From HXMU1420-2 sp040830545 (lineage in GTDB: Bacteria > Pseudomonadota > Alphaproteobacteria > Rhodobacterales > Rhodobacteraceae): 21,965 nt of DNA. This document shows, piece by piece, positions 15,426 through 21,965 of this stretch. Location of the stretch: the NCBI GenBank assembly GCA_040830545.1, contig JBFOMB010000055.1, positions 1 to 21,965 on the forward strand. Direction: 5' to 3'. Within the stretch, counting starts at the first letter, position 1. The number at the start of each line of letters is the position of its first letter. The position numbers were made by a program, and so were the translations under genes. Under the pieces are notes generated by a model. That model did no database searches. It had not been told where the DNA came from and saw nothing but the letters and a program-made list of their open reading frames with translations.

Positions 15426-16596
15426 ACCGCAACGGCGCCCCCGTGACACCCGGTCTGGTGAAATGCACATTTTCATAAGGGATTTCAGTGTCCGCATAGC
15501 GCGACGTCCATTGCGCGTTCGAGTTCAGGTCAACACCGGACAGCCCCAGTTCGGCAGCCTTGTCAAATCCGGCCATGATCAGTTGATGACCCAGCGACTC
15601 GCGAGTCATGGCGGCATCAGCGAAGATCACAATCAGGTACAATTCAGGCCCAAAAACCATACTCAACAGGGCCCCCGCGATCTGATCAGGCTGCCCGTTC
15701 GCTTCGCTGGCAATAACGAAAACATGCGTGTCGATCCCGACCTGTCGGGCCAGCGTGTCGAGCATCATCTGCTGAGGGCCAGCCCAGGGGACGATCAGGC
15801 TTTGCTCTGCGCCTTTTTCACTGGCCGATGTTTTCCAGCTCCGCGCCTGCACGTCCGCAATCATTGGCAACACATCGAAAACCGCGCGCCCGCTCAGACA
15901 GGTCAGGTGCAGCCCCCGCTCGGCGGTGAACCGGCGCCCCCGGCGCAGGTTCTGGCGAAACTTCTGGGACTGGCCTGCCAGCCAGGTCTCACCGTCGCTC
16001 ACCTGACTTTTGTAACGCAGCACTCGGTCCAACGGCACACGCCATGCCCCGGGAATTGCGGCAACACCTTTCTCCGCGTCGGGCTGGGTCAACGACAGGG
16101 TGCCCAACTGCCACCCCTTCAGCCGAGGCAAGGCAGCGAAAAGTGCAGGCAGAACCCTGTTGCGATCCCTTTCCGCACAGACAGGCACACTGCGCAGCGT
16201 TGTACTCGCCATGGACAGAGGCGTGGACAATTGGCGCAGCGACAACGGCGCCTTGTCCGGCTGGGACAACAACGCTGCCTCGGATTGAAGATACGTATAG
16301 CGCGTCGACAGCCTCGGACCGCGTTTCACGCGATTGCGCATCAACGACAATACACCGCGCAATTCGCCACGTTTGTCCCGCAACTCCAACAGGGAAACCG
16401 AGGCCTCGTCCTGAAAGGTTCGAGCAAAGGCCGTGGCCATCTGCGGCGATCCGAACAATGCACCACGCCCCGGTGCCATTCCAGATGCCAGATCGCTCCA
16501 CTGCGCCAGGGTGGTGGGCGGAACATCGGACAGTTCGATTTCTTGAGCGATCAGATCGGAAAACTTTGACGGAAGTGGGACCGCATTACTGGCCAT
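15385..16596 (-). CDS. CelD/BcsL-type GNAT acyltransferase, copy 2
   Basis: A 403-aa relative of copy 1 with the same plan: a basic motif QSQKFRQNLRRGRRFTAERGLHLT (about 216-240), then a GNAT half with IAGALLSMVFGPELYLIVIFADAAMTRESLGHQLIMAGFDKAAELGLSGVDLNSNAQWTSRYADTEIPY. The gene is coupled to the glycoside hydrolase: its ATG at 16596 lies inside the last codons of that gene (11-nt overlap). An in-frame TTG at 16608 is the alternative. It reads toward copy 1, the two stops being crossed by 41 bp. Sequence similarity to copies 1 and 3 is in pattern, not in long identities, so these are old paralogues or independent recruits. Function in acylating the polysaccharide or a precursor is inferred from context. 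Confidence 0.82.
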   Translation of the reverse strand: MASNAVPLPSKFSDLIAQEIELSDVPPTTLAQWSDLASGMAPGRGALFGSPQMATAFARTFQDEASVSLLELRDKRGELRGVLSLMRNRVKRGPRLSTRYTYLQSEAALLSQPDKAPLSLRQLSTPLSMASTTLRSVPVCAERDRNRVLPALFAALPRLKGWQLGTLSLTQPDAEKGVAAIPGAWRVPLDRVLRYKSQVSDGETWLAGQSQKFRQNLRRGRRFTAERGLHLTCLSGRAVFDVLPMIADVQARSWKTSASEKGAEQSLIVPWAGPQQMMLDTLARQVGIDTHVFVIASEANGQPDQIAGALLSMVFGPELYLIVIFADAAMTRESLGHQLIMAGFDKAAELGLSGVDLNSNAQWTSRYADTEIPYENVHFTRPGVTGAPLRFMAQAVTRLRPVA

Positions 16597-17677
16597 GAAT
16601 GTGCTCAATGATCATCCGAAATGTCTCGAAACTGTCGCGTTTGTTGAATTCATGATCGGCCAGCCCAAAGGTCGGCGCGCTTCGGCGACCACTATAGTCC
16701 CGCGCGGAAAACCAGAACAGGGCTTCTGCAGCACCGCGCTGTGCAAATGTCGCGATCATCGGGTTGGTGTGTTCGCTGCTATTCACCTGCAGGCTCATTT
16801 CCCGGTAATCCGTCCAGCCGTATTCGTTGAACCACACAGGTTTCGCCTGATCCCCATGCTGCGCCAGAATTGCATCGACCCGCGCGCGCGCCTCGGCAAA
16901 ACGGGATTGGTAGCCATAGGGATGATAGGCCATGACATCGAAACAAGGTTTGACGCCCAGCGCGTAAAGCTCCTGCATCGTTTGTTCCGGCGACAGCGGC
17001 CGGTGCCCTGCACCCGCCAGACCGCCAATCACGACCACACCTTGAGGATCATGCCGTCGCACAGCAGCGTTCGCCCGCGCCAGAAGCAGCGCGTAAGCCC
17101 CCAGGTAGTCCGCAGGCCTGTCCCGTTTTTCGAGCCACCCGTAGCCGGTCAGGTTGGGTTCGTTGAACACTTCCCATACATGCACACCGCGCGGCGCGTA
17201 ACGGGCCACCGCAGCCTCGGCAAACGCGGTAAACCCCGCGTCGATTGCCCCCCAGTCCTGCAGATCACGCGGAATGTATGTCAGGATTGCCGCAACCTTT
17301 ATCCCCCGGTCGGAAAACGCGCGGACCATGCGGTCATAAGCGGCCCAGTCATAGCCCCCCGTACCGCCGCCCTGAATCTGGCTCCAGTGAAACTCCGCCC
17401 GCACCCAGCGCACCCCGGTTTCCGCGATCAGGTCGATCACCCTGCGGTCCAGCGTGTGCGGGTCGCTGATCCCGACGATGTTGCGCGGTGGCGTGCTGCG
17501 GCCCGGCAGACAGGCAGCGGTTGCCGCGCGAATGGCGGCCTCGGACGGGCGCGACGACAGCAGGTCGGCTGCACCCACCTGTGGTTGTGCCACAACCGCA
17601 AATCCAGCGATTGCCAGCCCTTGCAAGGCACGCGACAGACCGTCCTGGATCAGGTATGAAAACGCGGCAAAACCCAT
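16586..17677 (-). CDS. Glycoside hydrolase, GH39/PslG-like clan A
   Basis: A 363-aa retaining-type TIM-barrel glycosidase. Acid/base Glu173 sits in VWEVFNEPNLTGYGW and the probable nucleophile Glu285 in VWFNEYGWTDY; GVRWVRAEFHWSQIQ and VMAYHPYGY also fit the clan-A fold. The N-terminus holds a hydrophobic stretch (about 17-30, LQGLAIAGFAVVAQ) followed by GAADL, consistent with a signal peptide or anchor, so it should act in the periplasm. Comparable hydrolases in polysaccharide loci, such as PslG, cut the polymer they are encoded with; here trimming, release, or clearance of misplaced polymer is a fair inference. ATG 17677 has no good ribosome site; GTG 17734 would overlap the divergent gene. 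Its 3' end overlaps the next gene by 11 nt. Family assignment between GH39, GH5 and neighbours is not certain. Confidence 0.82.
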   Translation of the reverse strand: MGFAAFSYLIQDGLSRALQGLAIAGFAVVAQPQVGAADLLSSRPSEAAIRAATAACLPGRSTPPRNIVGISDPHTLDRRVIDLIAETGVRWVRAEFHWSQIQGGGTGGYDWAAYDRMVRAFSDRGIKVAAILTYIPRDLQDWGAIDAGFTAFAEAAVARYAPRGVHVWEVFNEPNLTGYGWLEKRDRPADYLGAYALLLARANAAVRRHDPQGVVVIGGLAGAGHRPLSPEQTMQELYALGVKPCFDVMAYHPYGYQSRFAEARARVDAILAQHGDQAKPVWFNEYGWTDYREMSLQVNSSEHTNPMIATFAQRGAAEALFWFSARDYSGRRSAPTFGLADHEFNKRDSFETFRMIIEHIHGQ

Positions 17678-17701
17678 ACGAAAAGGGTCGCAAATAGCGC
17701 C

Positions 17702-18742
17702 ATGCAGGTCAACGAAACAAAGGAAGATTGGCACGTTCGGTGGATGTCCGCCACTGCTGCCGTTGACGCGATTTCAACGCTGCCGCTCGGTCCGACGCAG
17801 AGGGCGGGGTGGTTGAGCGCATGGGCGCGGAGTTTTGCGCCTCAAACGGGCGTATCCGTGGCAGTGATCGCAATGGAAGGTGCCGTCAGGGGCGCCTTGG
17901 CGCTGACACCACGGCAGGGTCCGGGCGGTGTCCGTTTGCTGGCCAGCACCACCAACGGCCATGCCCGCTACGCCGTGCTTTTCTTGCCTGAAGGCACGGC
18001 GGATGTCTTGAGAAAGGCCCTGACACAGCGCCCCGGATGGGACGCTCTGCGATTGGAAGGATTGAACCAGCGGGATGCCGATGCGCTGACAACCGCGTTC
18101 GCTAGAGCAGGCCACCGAGTCGAAACCGAACGCCGATTTCATTCACTCCTGCGACGAAGCGGACCGGATGCGCCGCCCCTGCCCGCCCCTTCCTCCAAAA
18201 CCCGCCGCCGCCGCGACCGGCAGGAACGCGCGTTTGCGGAAACCGGCAGGCTGGAGTGGGTGGATGCAACCGGCCCGGATTCCGTGAGTGCATTGGACGC
18301 CTTCATCGCGGGCGAAGCGCAAAGCTGGAAGGCCGCCACCGGCGAACCGTTAAACGCATCGCCAGAGATCGCCGGGTTTTACCGCACCTTGGCACAAGGA
18401 TCAGACCCCACTCTGCGGGTCACACTTCTGAAACGGGATGGAACCGTTGTGGCCGGTCTGATCTGTGTCGAGGCGAACGGGGAACGCGTCGCCCTCAAAA
18501 CCTTCTATGATATGGACCTGAAACGACATTCCCCCGGAATGATGGTCCTGCGACGCGCGGCGCAACAGGTGGACAATGCGCCGGACTTTTCCCGCCTGGA
18601 CCTGTTTTCGGATTGGTCGCAATATGACGGGCTGGCCAACGACCAAAGGGCACTGTGCGACCTCACGATCTGGAACAGCACGCCTCGCGCCACTCTGCTG
18701 CGGCTTGCCCGTATCGGGCTACGTCGTTTGCGCGGGTCCTGA
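17702..18742 (+). CDS. CelD/BcsL-type GNAT acyltransferase, copy 3
   Basis: A 346-aa member of the same acyltransferase group. The basic motif is SSKTRRRRDRQERAFAETGRLEW (about 161-184), followed by a GNAT half: LDAFIAGEAQSWKAATGE, LRVTLLKRDGTVVAGLICVEANGERVALKTFYDMDLKRHSPGMMVLRRAAQQV and LDLFSDWSQYD. It is likely cytoplasmic, with no signal peptide. ATG 17702 lacks a good Shine-Dalgarno sequence, and ATG 17744 is a second choice, which would leave more room for a promoter. Only 24 bp separate it from the divergent hydrolase start, so promoters must overlap the neighbouring coding sequence. Its stop is 2 bp from the stop of the convergent export gene. Confidence 0.8.
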   Translation: MQVNETKEDWHVRWMSATAAVDAISTLPLGPTQRAGWLSAWARSFAPQTGVSVAVIAMEGAVRGALALTPRQGPGGVRLLASTTNGHARYAVLFLPEGTADVLRKALTQRPGWDALRLEGLNQRDADALTTAFARAGHRVETERRFHSLLRRSGPDAPPLPAPSSKTRRRRDRQERAFAETGRLEWVDATGPDSVSALDAFIAGEAQSWKAATGEPLNASPEIAGFYRTLAQGSDPTLRVTLLKRDGTVVAGLICVEANGERVALKTFYDMDLKRHSPGMMVLRRAAQQVDNAPDFSRLDLFSDWSQYDGLANDQRALCDLTIWNSTPRATLLRLARIGLRRLRGS

Positions 18743-18744
18743 CC

Positions 18745-20091
18745 TTACTCTGTCGTCAAAGTGACCAGCAGTGTATCGCCTGGCCGCAGCAATTCACCCG
18801 GCTCAGCGGGTCTCGCATCGCTCGACCCGCGCGCCAAAATGGCATAGCGAGGCGCGCTTTCGGTGTCCGCGCTGACCTCTTCCACCTCCCAGGCTTCGGC
18901 CAGTGCGGCCGCCCGGCGGGCCGGACCAACACGGGACCGGTTTTCCGACAACTGCGTGCGAACCACCCGCAATTCGGTTTCCAGATCACGGGTCAGGGTC
19001 AGCACAAAGTTCTTCAGCACCAGCGCCTGCTGCGCCAACTGCGCGCGTGTTTCGCCAATCGCCCGGATCGTTTCCAGCCGGTTGGTTTGGGCCAGCGACA
19101 ACGCGTTTTGCAAGGCCAGCACATCCGTCGCCCGCGCATAGCCGCCTGTACGCAGCTTATCCAACGCCTGGAACCGCTCGTCGATGGCCGCGATCCGCTC
19201 TTCGACCAACGGTAACTGATCACTCAGCGCATTCAGCGACTCTTGCAGGGCTTCGACCTGCAACCGCATGGAGTTGTATTGTTCGATATTGATCGCAATC
19301 CGCTTTTCGATCAGCGACTCGTGGGTCCGGCGCAAATCGTTGTGCGCGGCAGAATTGGCAACCGACGGCGGGAAATTGATCAGGCCAAATCCATGCGTTC
19401 CGAAATCAATCGGGCGAACCTGATCAATGCCGATGTCCTGCATCCGTGTTTCCGCAGCCAGGATCAGCTGCTCATGCTCGGCCAGATAGGAAATCGTCAG
19501 TTCCTCGGCCTTGTCTCCGTCAACCAGCGTGGCCCCGTCCAGCATCACCTCGACAAACACGACCTCGGCCATCAACCGGGCCTCTTCCGCTTCGAGGTTT
19601 GAAATGCGGGTCATCAGCGCCTCGAACCCTTCGCGGGCGCGATAGGCTTCCAGCACGGTGCCCAACGTATCCTCGTCCAACGGACGCAACCCACCTGCCA
19701 GCGACACGGCCTGCCTTACGCTCATGCCCGGACGCCAGGCGAACGCCGATGGCCGTCCCACGTCGCCGTCCACGTAGATGTCCCCGCGCCGGACAATCTG
19801 CACCAGGACCGAGGGCGACTGGATCAGCCCACCCGCTTCCAAGGCTTCGGCAACAGCGACTTCCAGTTCCTCGGCAGACAACCCAGCTGCCGTGATGCGC
19901 CCCAACAGCGGCACCGCAACCGTGCCATTTCCGCTGATCTTGCGTTCACCGGACAGGTCTTCGCGCCCGTAAATTGAAATTTCGACCGCATCGCCTTCTG
20001 CCAGGCTCATTTCCTGCGCCTGAACTGCTGCAATCTGTACCCAAGTCACGGCCAGAATGGCCAGACCACTCAAAAGTCTTTGTAAAACCAT
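18745..20091 (-). CDS. Polysaccharide export protein, ExoF-like (OPX family)
   Basis: A 448-aa exported protein. Residues 1-26 form a signal peptide (LLSGLAILAVTWVQIAAVQAQ), with a likely AQ-E cleavage by signal peptidase I. There is no lipobox cysteine, so unlike Wza it is not expected to be a lipoprotein. The Poly_export domain follows (LAEGDAVEISIYGREDLSGERKISGNGTVAVPLLGRI, about 29-66), then an SLBB-like segment (GDIYVDGDVGRPSAFAWRPGMSVRQAVSLAGGL, to about 135), a long coiled-coil region (about 155-400), and a last LRPGDTLLVTL element. This layout and length match the ExoF group of OPX proteins, which work with a Wzz/ExoP partner in secretion across the periplasm and outer membrane. It lies divergent from that partner. 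A -10/-35 pair upstream gives a plausible promoter. Confidence 0.87.
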   Translation of the reverse strand: MVLQRLLSGLAILAVTWVQIAAVQAQEMSLAEGDAVEISIYGREDLSGERKISGNGTVAVPLLGRITAAGLSAEELEVAVAEALEAGGLIQSPSVLVQIVRRGDIYVDGDVGRPSAFAWRPGMSVRQAVSLAGGLRPLDEDTLGTVLEAYRAREGFEALMTRISNLEAEEARLMAEVVFVEVMLDGATLVDGDKAEELTISYLAEHEQLILAAETRMQDIGIDQVRPIDFGTHGFGLINFPPSVANSAAHNDLRRTHESLIEKRIAINIEQYNSMRLQVEALQESLNALSDQLPLVEERIAAIDERFQALDKLRTGGYARATDVLALQNALSLAQTNRLETIRAIGETRAQLAQQALVLKNFVLTLTRDLETELRVVRTQLSENRSRVGPARRAAALAEAWEVEEVSADTESAPRYAILARGSSDARPAEPGELLRPGDTLLVTLTTE

Positions 20092-20103
20092 GGTTCTTCG
20101 CGA

Positions 20104-20132
20104 TTAACTGATGTAATAATAGGCGGTATTAT
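20104..20132 (+). promoter_or_regulatory. Predicted promoter for the chain-length regulator operon
   Basis: TTAACT (20104-20109, 4 of 6 match to TTGACA), a 17-bp spacer and TATTAT (20127-20132, 5 of 6 match to TATAAT) read toward the plus-strand gene at 20182, with a leader of roughly 43 nt. The -10 shares bases with the -10 of the opposing promoter. Seen by eye only. Confidence 0.45.
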
Positions 20133-20156
20133 AGCAAAAACGCATTTCAAAGTCAG
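20128..20156 (-). promoter_or_regulatory. Predicted promoter for the export protein gene
   Basis: On the minus strand, CTGACT (20156-20151, 4 of 6 match to TTGACA), a 17-bp spacer and a perfect TATAAT (20133-20128) precede the ATG at 20091, giving a leader of about 30 nt. The -10 overlaps that of the plus-strand promoter. The inverted repeat ATAATA-GGCGG-TATTAT (20116-20132) covers the same bases and may be an operator. Confidence 0.55.
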
Positions 20157-20181
20157 CGTCTATTAGTTGAAGGTTAACAGT

Positions 20182-21612
20182 ATGCGGACAGAGGTCCCCC
20201 TGCATCAGCATTGGAGCGATCTGTACCGGTTTCGGTGGCTCATTGTTGTGACCGCAGCGGCGGCAGCGGCGGGCGCAATGTGGTTTTCGTCACAGGTGAC
20301 TCCGATCTACGAGGCCAAGGTCACCTTCTACATGGCCGACAACGCGTCGGAACCGGTCTATACCTCTGCCGAACCCGACCGCAGCGAAGGTGTCCTGTTG
20401 CCGATCCCCGAAGAAAAGGCTGCCGCGTTGGACGTGGGTATTCTGCGGGGCCGCGAAGTGATGACGCGACTGGCCAACGAGACTGATAGCGACCTGAACG
20501 AGCTGCGCAAACGGACCGATGTGGTCGTGAACGGCGAATTGATGATCGACGTATTTGCGCGTGACCCCGACCCGGCGCGCGCGGTTCTGATCGCCAATGC
20601 TGTGCCGGACATATATCGTGGATTTCACAGCGAAATCCTGCGGGATCGGTCCCGCCGCATCGCAGATGCGTTGCAAGTTCGGCTGGATCGGTTGGTGGTG
20701 CGACGCGAAGATCTGGAAACCCGCCGGGCTGAACTGCGCGCCGCCTCGGTCAGCACCGCAGATGCTGCCGCACTAAGTGCGATGCAAGACCGTCGGATCA
20801 CACGCATCGCGCGGATTGAATCGCTGGATGCACAACTGGACGATATGTGGGCGCGCATGAAAGAGCTCGACAGCATGATCGCCGAAGAAGGTGCCGTGTT
20901 TGCCGCCGGTGACACGGTGGAAACCACACCGATGCTGGAACTGCTGCTGGAACGGGTTCTGGACCTGCGGGTCGATCTGGCGGCTGTGACCGACGGCCCA
21001 CAAAGCCCCCGCCGCCGGTCCATCGAGGACCAGATTGCCGAGATCGAAGGCCAGATGGCCGAGGAACGCGAAAAACTGGCCAATTCCACCGCCAAGCCCG
21101 AGGGCAGCCTGTTCGAAGCGTTGCGCTTGGACCGCGCGGTGACACGTGCCACGATCGCCGGATTGCAGGCCGCGCGTGACAGTGCCGCCGAGGGCCTTGC
21201 AGACCTCGACAAAGCATTTGCCGAAAATGTCGGATTGGTGGCAGAGGCCGAACGTCTGAATACAGAACTCGGCGCGATCCAGCTGGACATTCTGACCGCA
21301 CGCCGCAACCTCGCCTCGACCGCGTTGCAGGCCGAAAACGCGGAGGCCCCGCTGGTGGTCACTGAAACCGCCGTGCTTCCGACCCGGCCCGTGTTTCCGA
21401 TCCCCATCCTGAACGCTGTGGTTGCAGGCCTGACCGGGCTGTTGCTGGGCGCCTACTACGCCCTGCTGGTGGCGCATTCGGACCGGGCCCGTGCCGCGCG
21501 CAGAGCAATGGAAATCCCGCTGCCTGCCTTTACCGCAGAGGAGCTGATGGCGCTGCGCAAGAACTGGCGCGACACCGCGCGAACGGCCACACAGGGGTCG
21601 GTCGATGTCTGA
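20182..21612 (+). CDS. Wzz/ExoP-type polysaccharide co-polymerase without kinase domain
   Basis: A 476-aa inner-membrane protein with the co-polymerase plan: a short cytoplasmic N-terminus, a first membrane segment (about 18-37, FRWLIVVTAAAAAAGAMWF), a large periplasmic part rich in coiled coil (about 155-370), a proline-rich approach (PTRPVFPIPI) and a second membrane segment (about 398-423). The C-terminal tail is only about 50 residues and shows no Walker A, Walker B or tyrosine cluster, so any BY-kinase must be a separate protein. It should set chain length and couple polymerisation to the export protein. ATG 20182 has GAAGG 8 nt upstream; a TTG at 20167 is less likely. The 3' end overlaps the next gene by 8 nt. 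Confidence 0.87.
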   Translation: MRTEVPLHQHWSDLYRFRWLIVVTAAAAAAGAMWFSSQVTPIYEAKVTFYMADNASEPVYTSAEPDRSEGVLLPIPEEKAAALDVGILRGREVMTRLANETDSDLNELRKRTDVVVNGELMIDVFARDPDPARAVLIANAVPDIYRGFHSEILRDRSRRIADALQVRLDRLVVRREDLETRRAELRAASVSTADAAALSAMQDRRITRIARIESLDAQLDDMWARMKELDSMIAEEGAVFAAGDTVETTPMLELLLERVLDLRVDLAAVTDGPQSPRRRSIEDQIAEIEGQMAEEREKLANSTAKPEGSLFEALRLDRAVTRATIAGLQAARDSAAEGLADLDKAFAENVGLVAEAERLNTELGAIQLDILTARRNLASTALQAENAEAPLVVTETAVLPTRPVFPIPILNAVVAGLTGLLLGAYYALLVAHSDRARAARRAMEIPLPAFTAEELMALRKNWRDTARTATQGSVDV

Positions 21613-21862
21613 CACCCCGGAAACCGCCACACTCGATTGGACTGCCGAGGATGAGTTGCGCCTGCGGCGTGAGGTTTACGCCGAACGTCTGGGCGTGGAA
21701 CGCGCGGTTTTCGGCAACCCCAGCCTGACCCACCGGCTGTGGTTGGCGCTGATGCGGGTTTTGGGGGCGGCGGCGATTGGGCTGGTTGCGGCGGGCTTCT
21801 CGATCCTTGCAATTGTCGTGCTTCTGAACCTGTTTTTCCACTACGCGCCGGGCACGTCATGA
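21605..21862 (+). CDS. Small single-pass membrane protein, unknown
   Basis: An 85-aa protein that I do not recognise. Residues 1-48 are polar and charged (DWTAEDELRLRREVYAERLGVERAVFG), followed by one strong hydrophobic segment at about 52-79 (VLGAAAIGLVAAGFSILAIVVLLNLFF) and a short end. The ATG lies inside the end of the co-polymerase gene (8-nt overlap) and its stop overlaps the next start by 4 nt, so it is an internal member of the same operon. It may be an accessory subunit of the co-polymerase or export machine; nothing in the sequence proves this. Confidence 0.7.
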   Translation: MSDTPETATLDWTAEDELRLRREVYAERLGVERAVFGNPSLTHRLWLALMRVLGAAAIGLVAAGFSILAIVVLLNLFFHYAPGTS

Positions 21863-21965
21863 CGGGTGAACGCGACGCAATTGCCGAGGCAGTGCGCCAG
21901 GAAACACTGGACGCGCTGGACAGCGGGGATGTCCTGCGTGAGGGCGCATGGATCAGCCGGGAGGA
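21859..21965 (+). CDS. Start of an unidentified ORF, cut by window end
   Basis: An ATG overlapping the previous stop (ATGA) opens a frame that runs to the window edge: 35 full codons beginning MTGERDAIAEAVRQE, rich in acidic and alanine residues and looking helical. It is too short to assign. Its coupling makes it the third gene of the co-polymerase operon. Confidence 0.6.
   Translation, partial: MTGERDAIAEAVRQETLDALDSGDVLREGAWISRE

Noticed and set aside
15463..16569. 368-codon open frame on the plus strand opposite GNAT copy 2
   Set aside because: Shadow of the real gene; Gln/Arg/His-rich, no recognisable motif or ribosome site.
16595..17659. 354-codon open frame on the plus strand opposite the glycosidase
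   Set aside because: The minus strand encodes a clear catalytic domain; this frame shows none.
1..21965. CRISPR array, tRNA/rRNA genes, insertion sequences or prophage
   Set aside because: No spaced direct repeats, no tRNA-like fold or anticodon context, and no transposase or integrase motif was seen.

Overview
The window looks like a chromosomal segment of an alphaproteobacterium, most likely of the Rhodobacterales/Roseobacter group. The base composition is GC-rich, the coding is dense with many 1-4 nt ATGA/GTGA/TGATG overlaps, and a small HemP has the form seen in that group. The assignment rests on recognising protein families by eye, not on a database search.

Left part (1-6483), housekeeping and metabolism. 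The window opens inside polA (DNA polymerase I, 5' end cut by the window edge). It is followed by a two-domain membrane glycerophosphodiester phosphodiesterase and, convergent to it, an acetyl-CoA acetyltransferase. A divergent intergenic region with a strong inverted repeat separates the thiolase from a two-gene unit: hemP and a cysteine-rich 161-aa protein of unknown function.

Right part (6528-21965), a surface polysaccharide (exopolysaccharide or capsule) locus of Wzy type. A six-gene minus-strand operon (PIG-L deacetylase, three GT-B glycosyltransferases, a membrane GT2, and an O-antigen ligase/polymerase-like protein) reads away from an AT-rich divergent region at 13265-13470. On the other side of that region is a priming sugar-phosphate transferase (plus strand). 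Next come three separate acyltransferases of the CelD/BcsL-type GNAT fold in mixed orientation, one of them translationally coupled to a GH39/PslG-like glycoside hydrolase. The last block is an ExoF-like outer-membrane/periplasmic export protein (minus strand), divergent from a kinase-less Wzz-type co-polymerase. The co-polymerase is followed by a small membrane protein and an ORF cut by the window end.

Inferred division of labour: the priming transferase loads the first sugar on undecaprenyl phosphate; four glycosyltransferases extend the unit; PIG-L may free an amino group and GNATs may add acyl groups; the O-antigen ligase-like protein polymerises; the Wzz-like protein and ExoF-like protein control length and export; and the glycoside hydrolase trims or releases polymer. 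No Wzx flippase, tyrosine kinase or nucleotide-sugar gene is visible in the window. No tRNA, rRNA, IS element or CRISPR array was seen.
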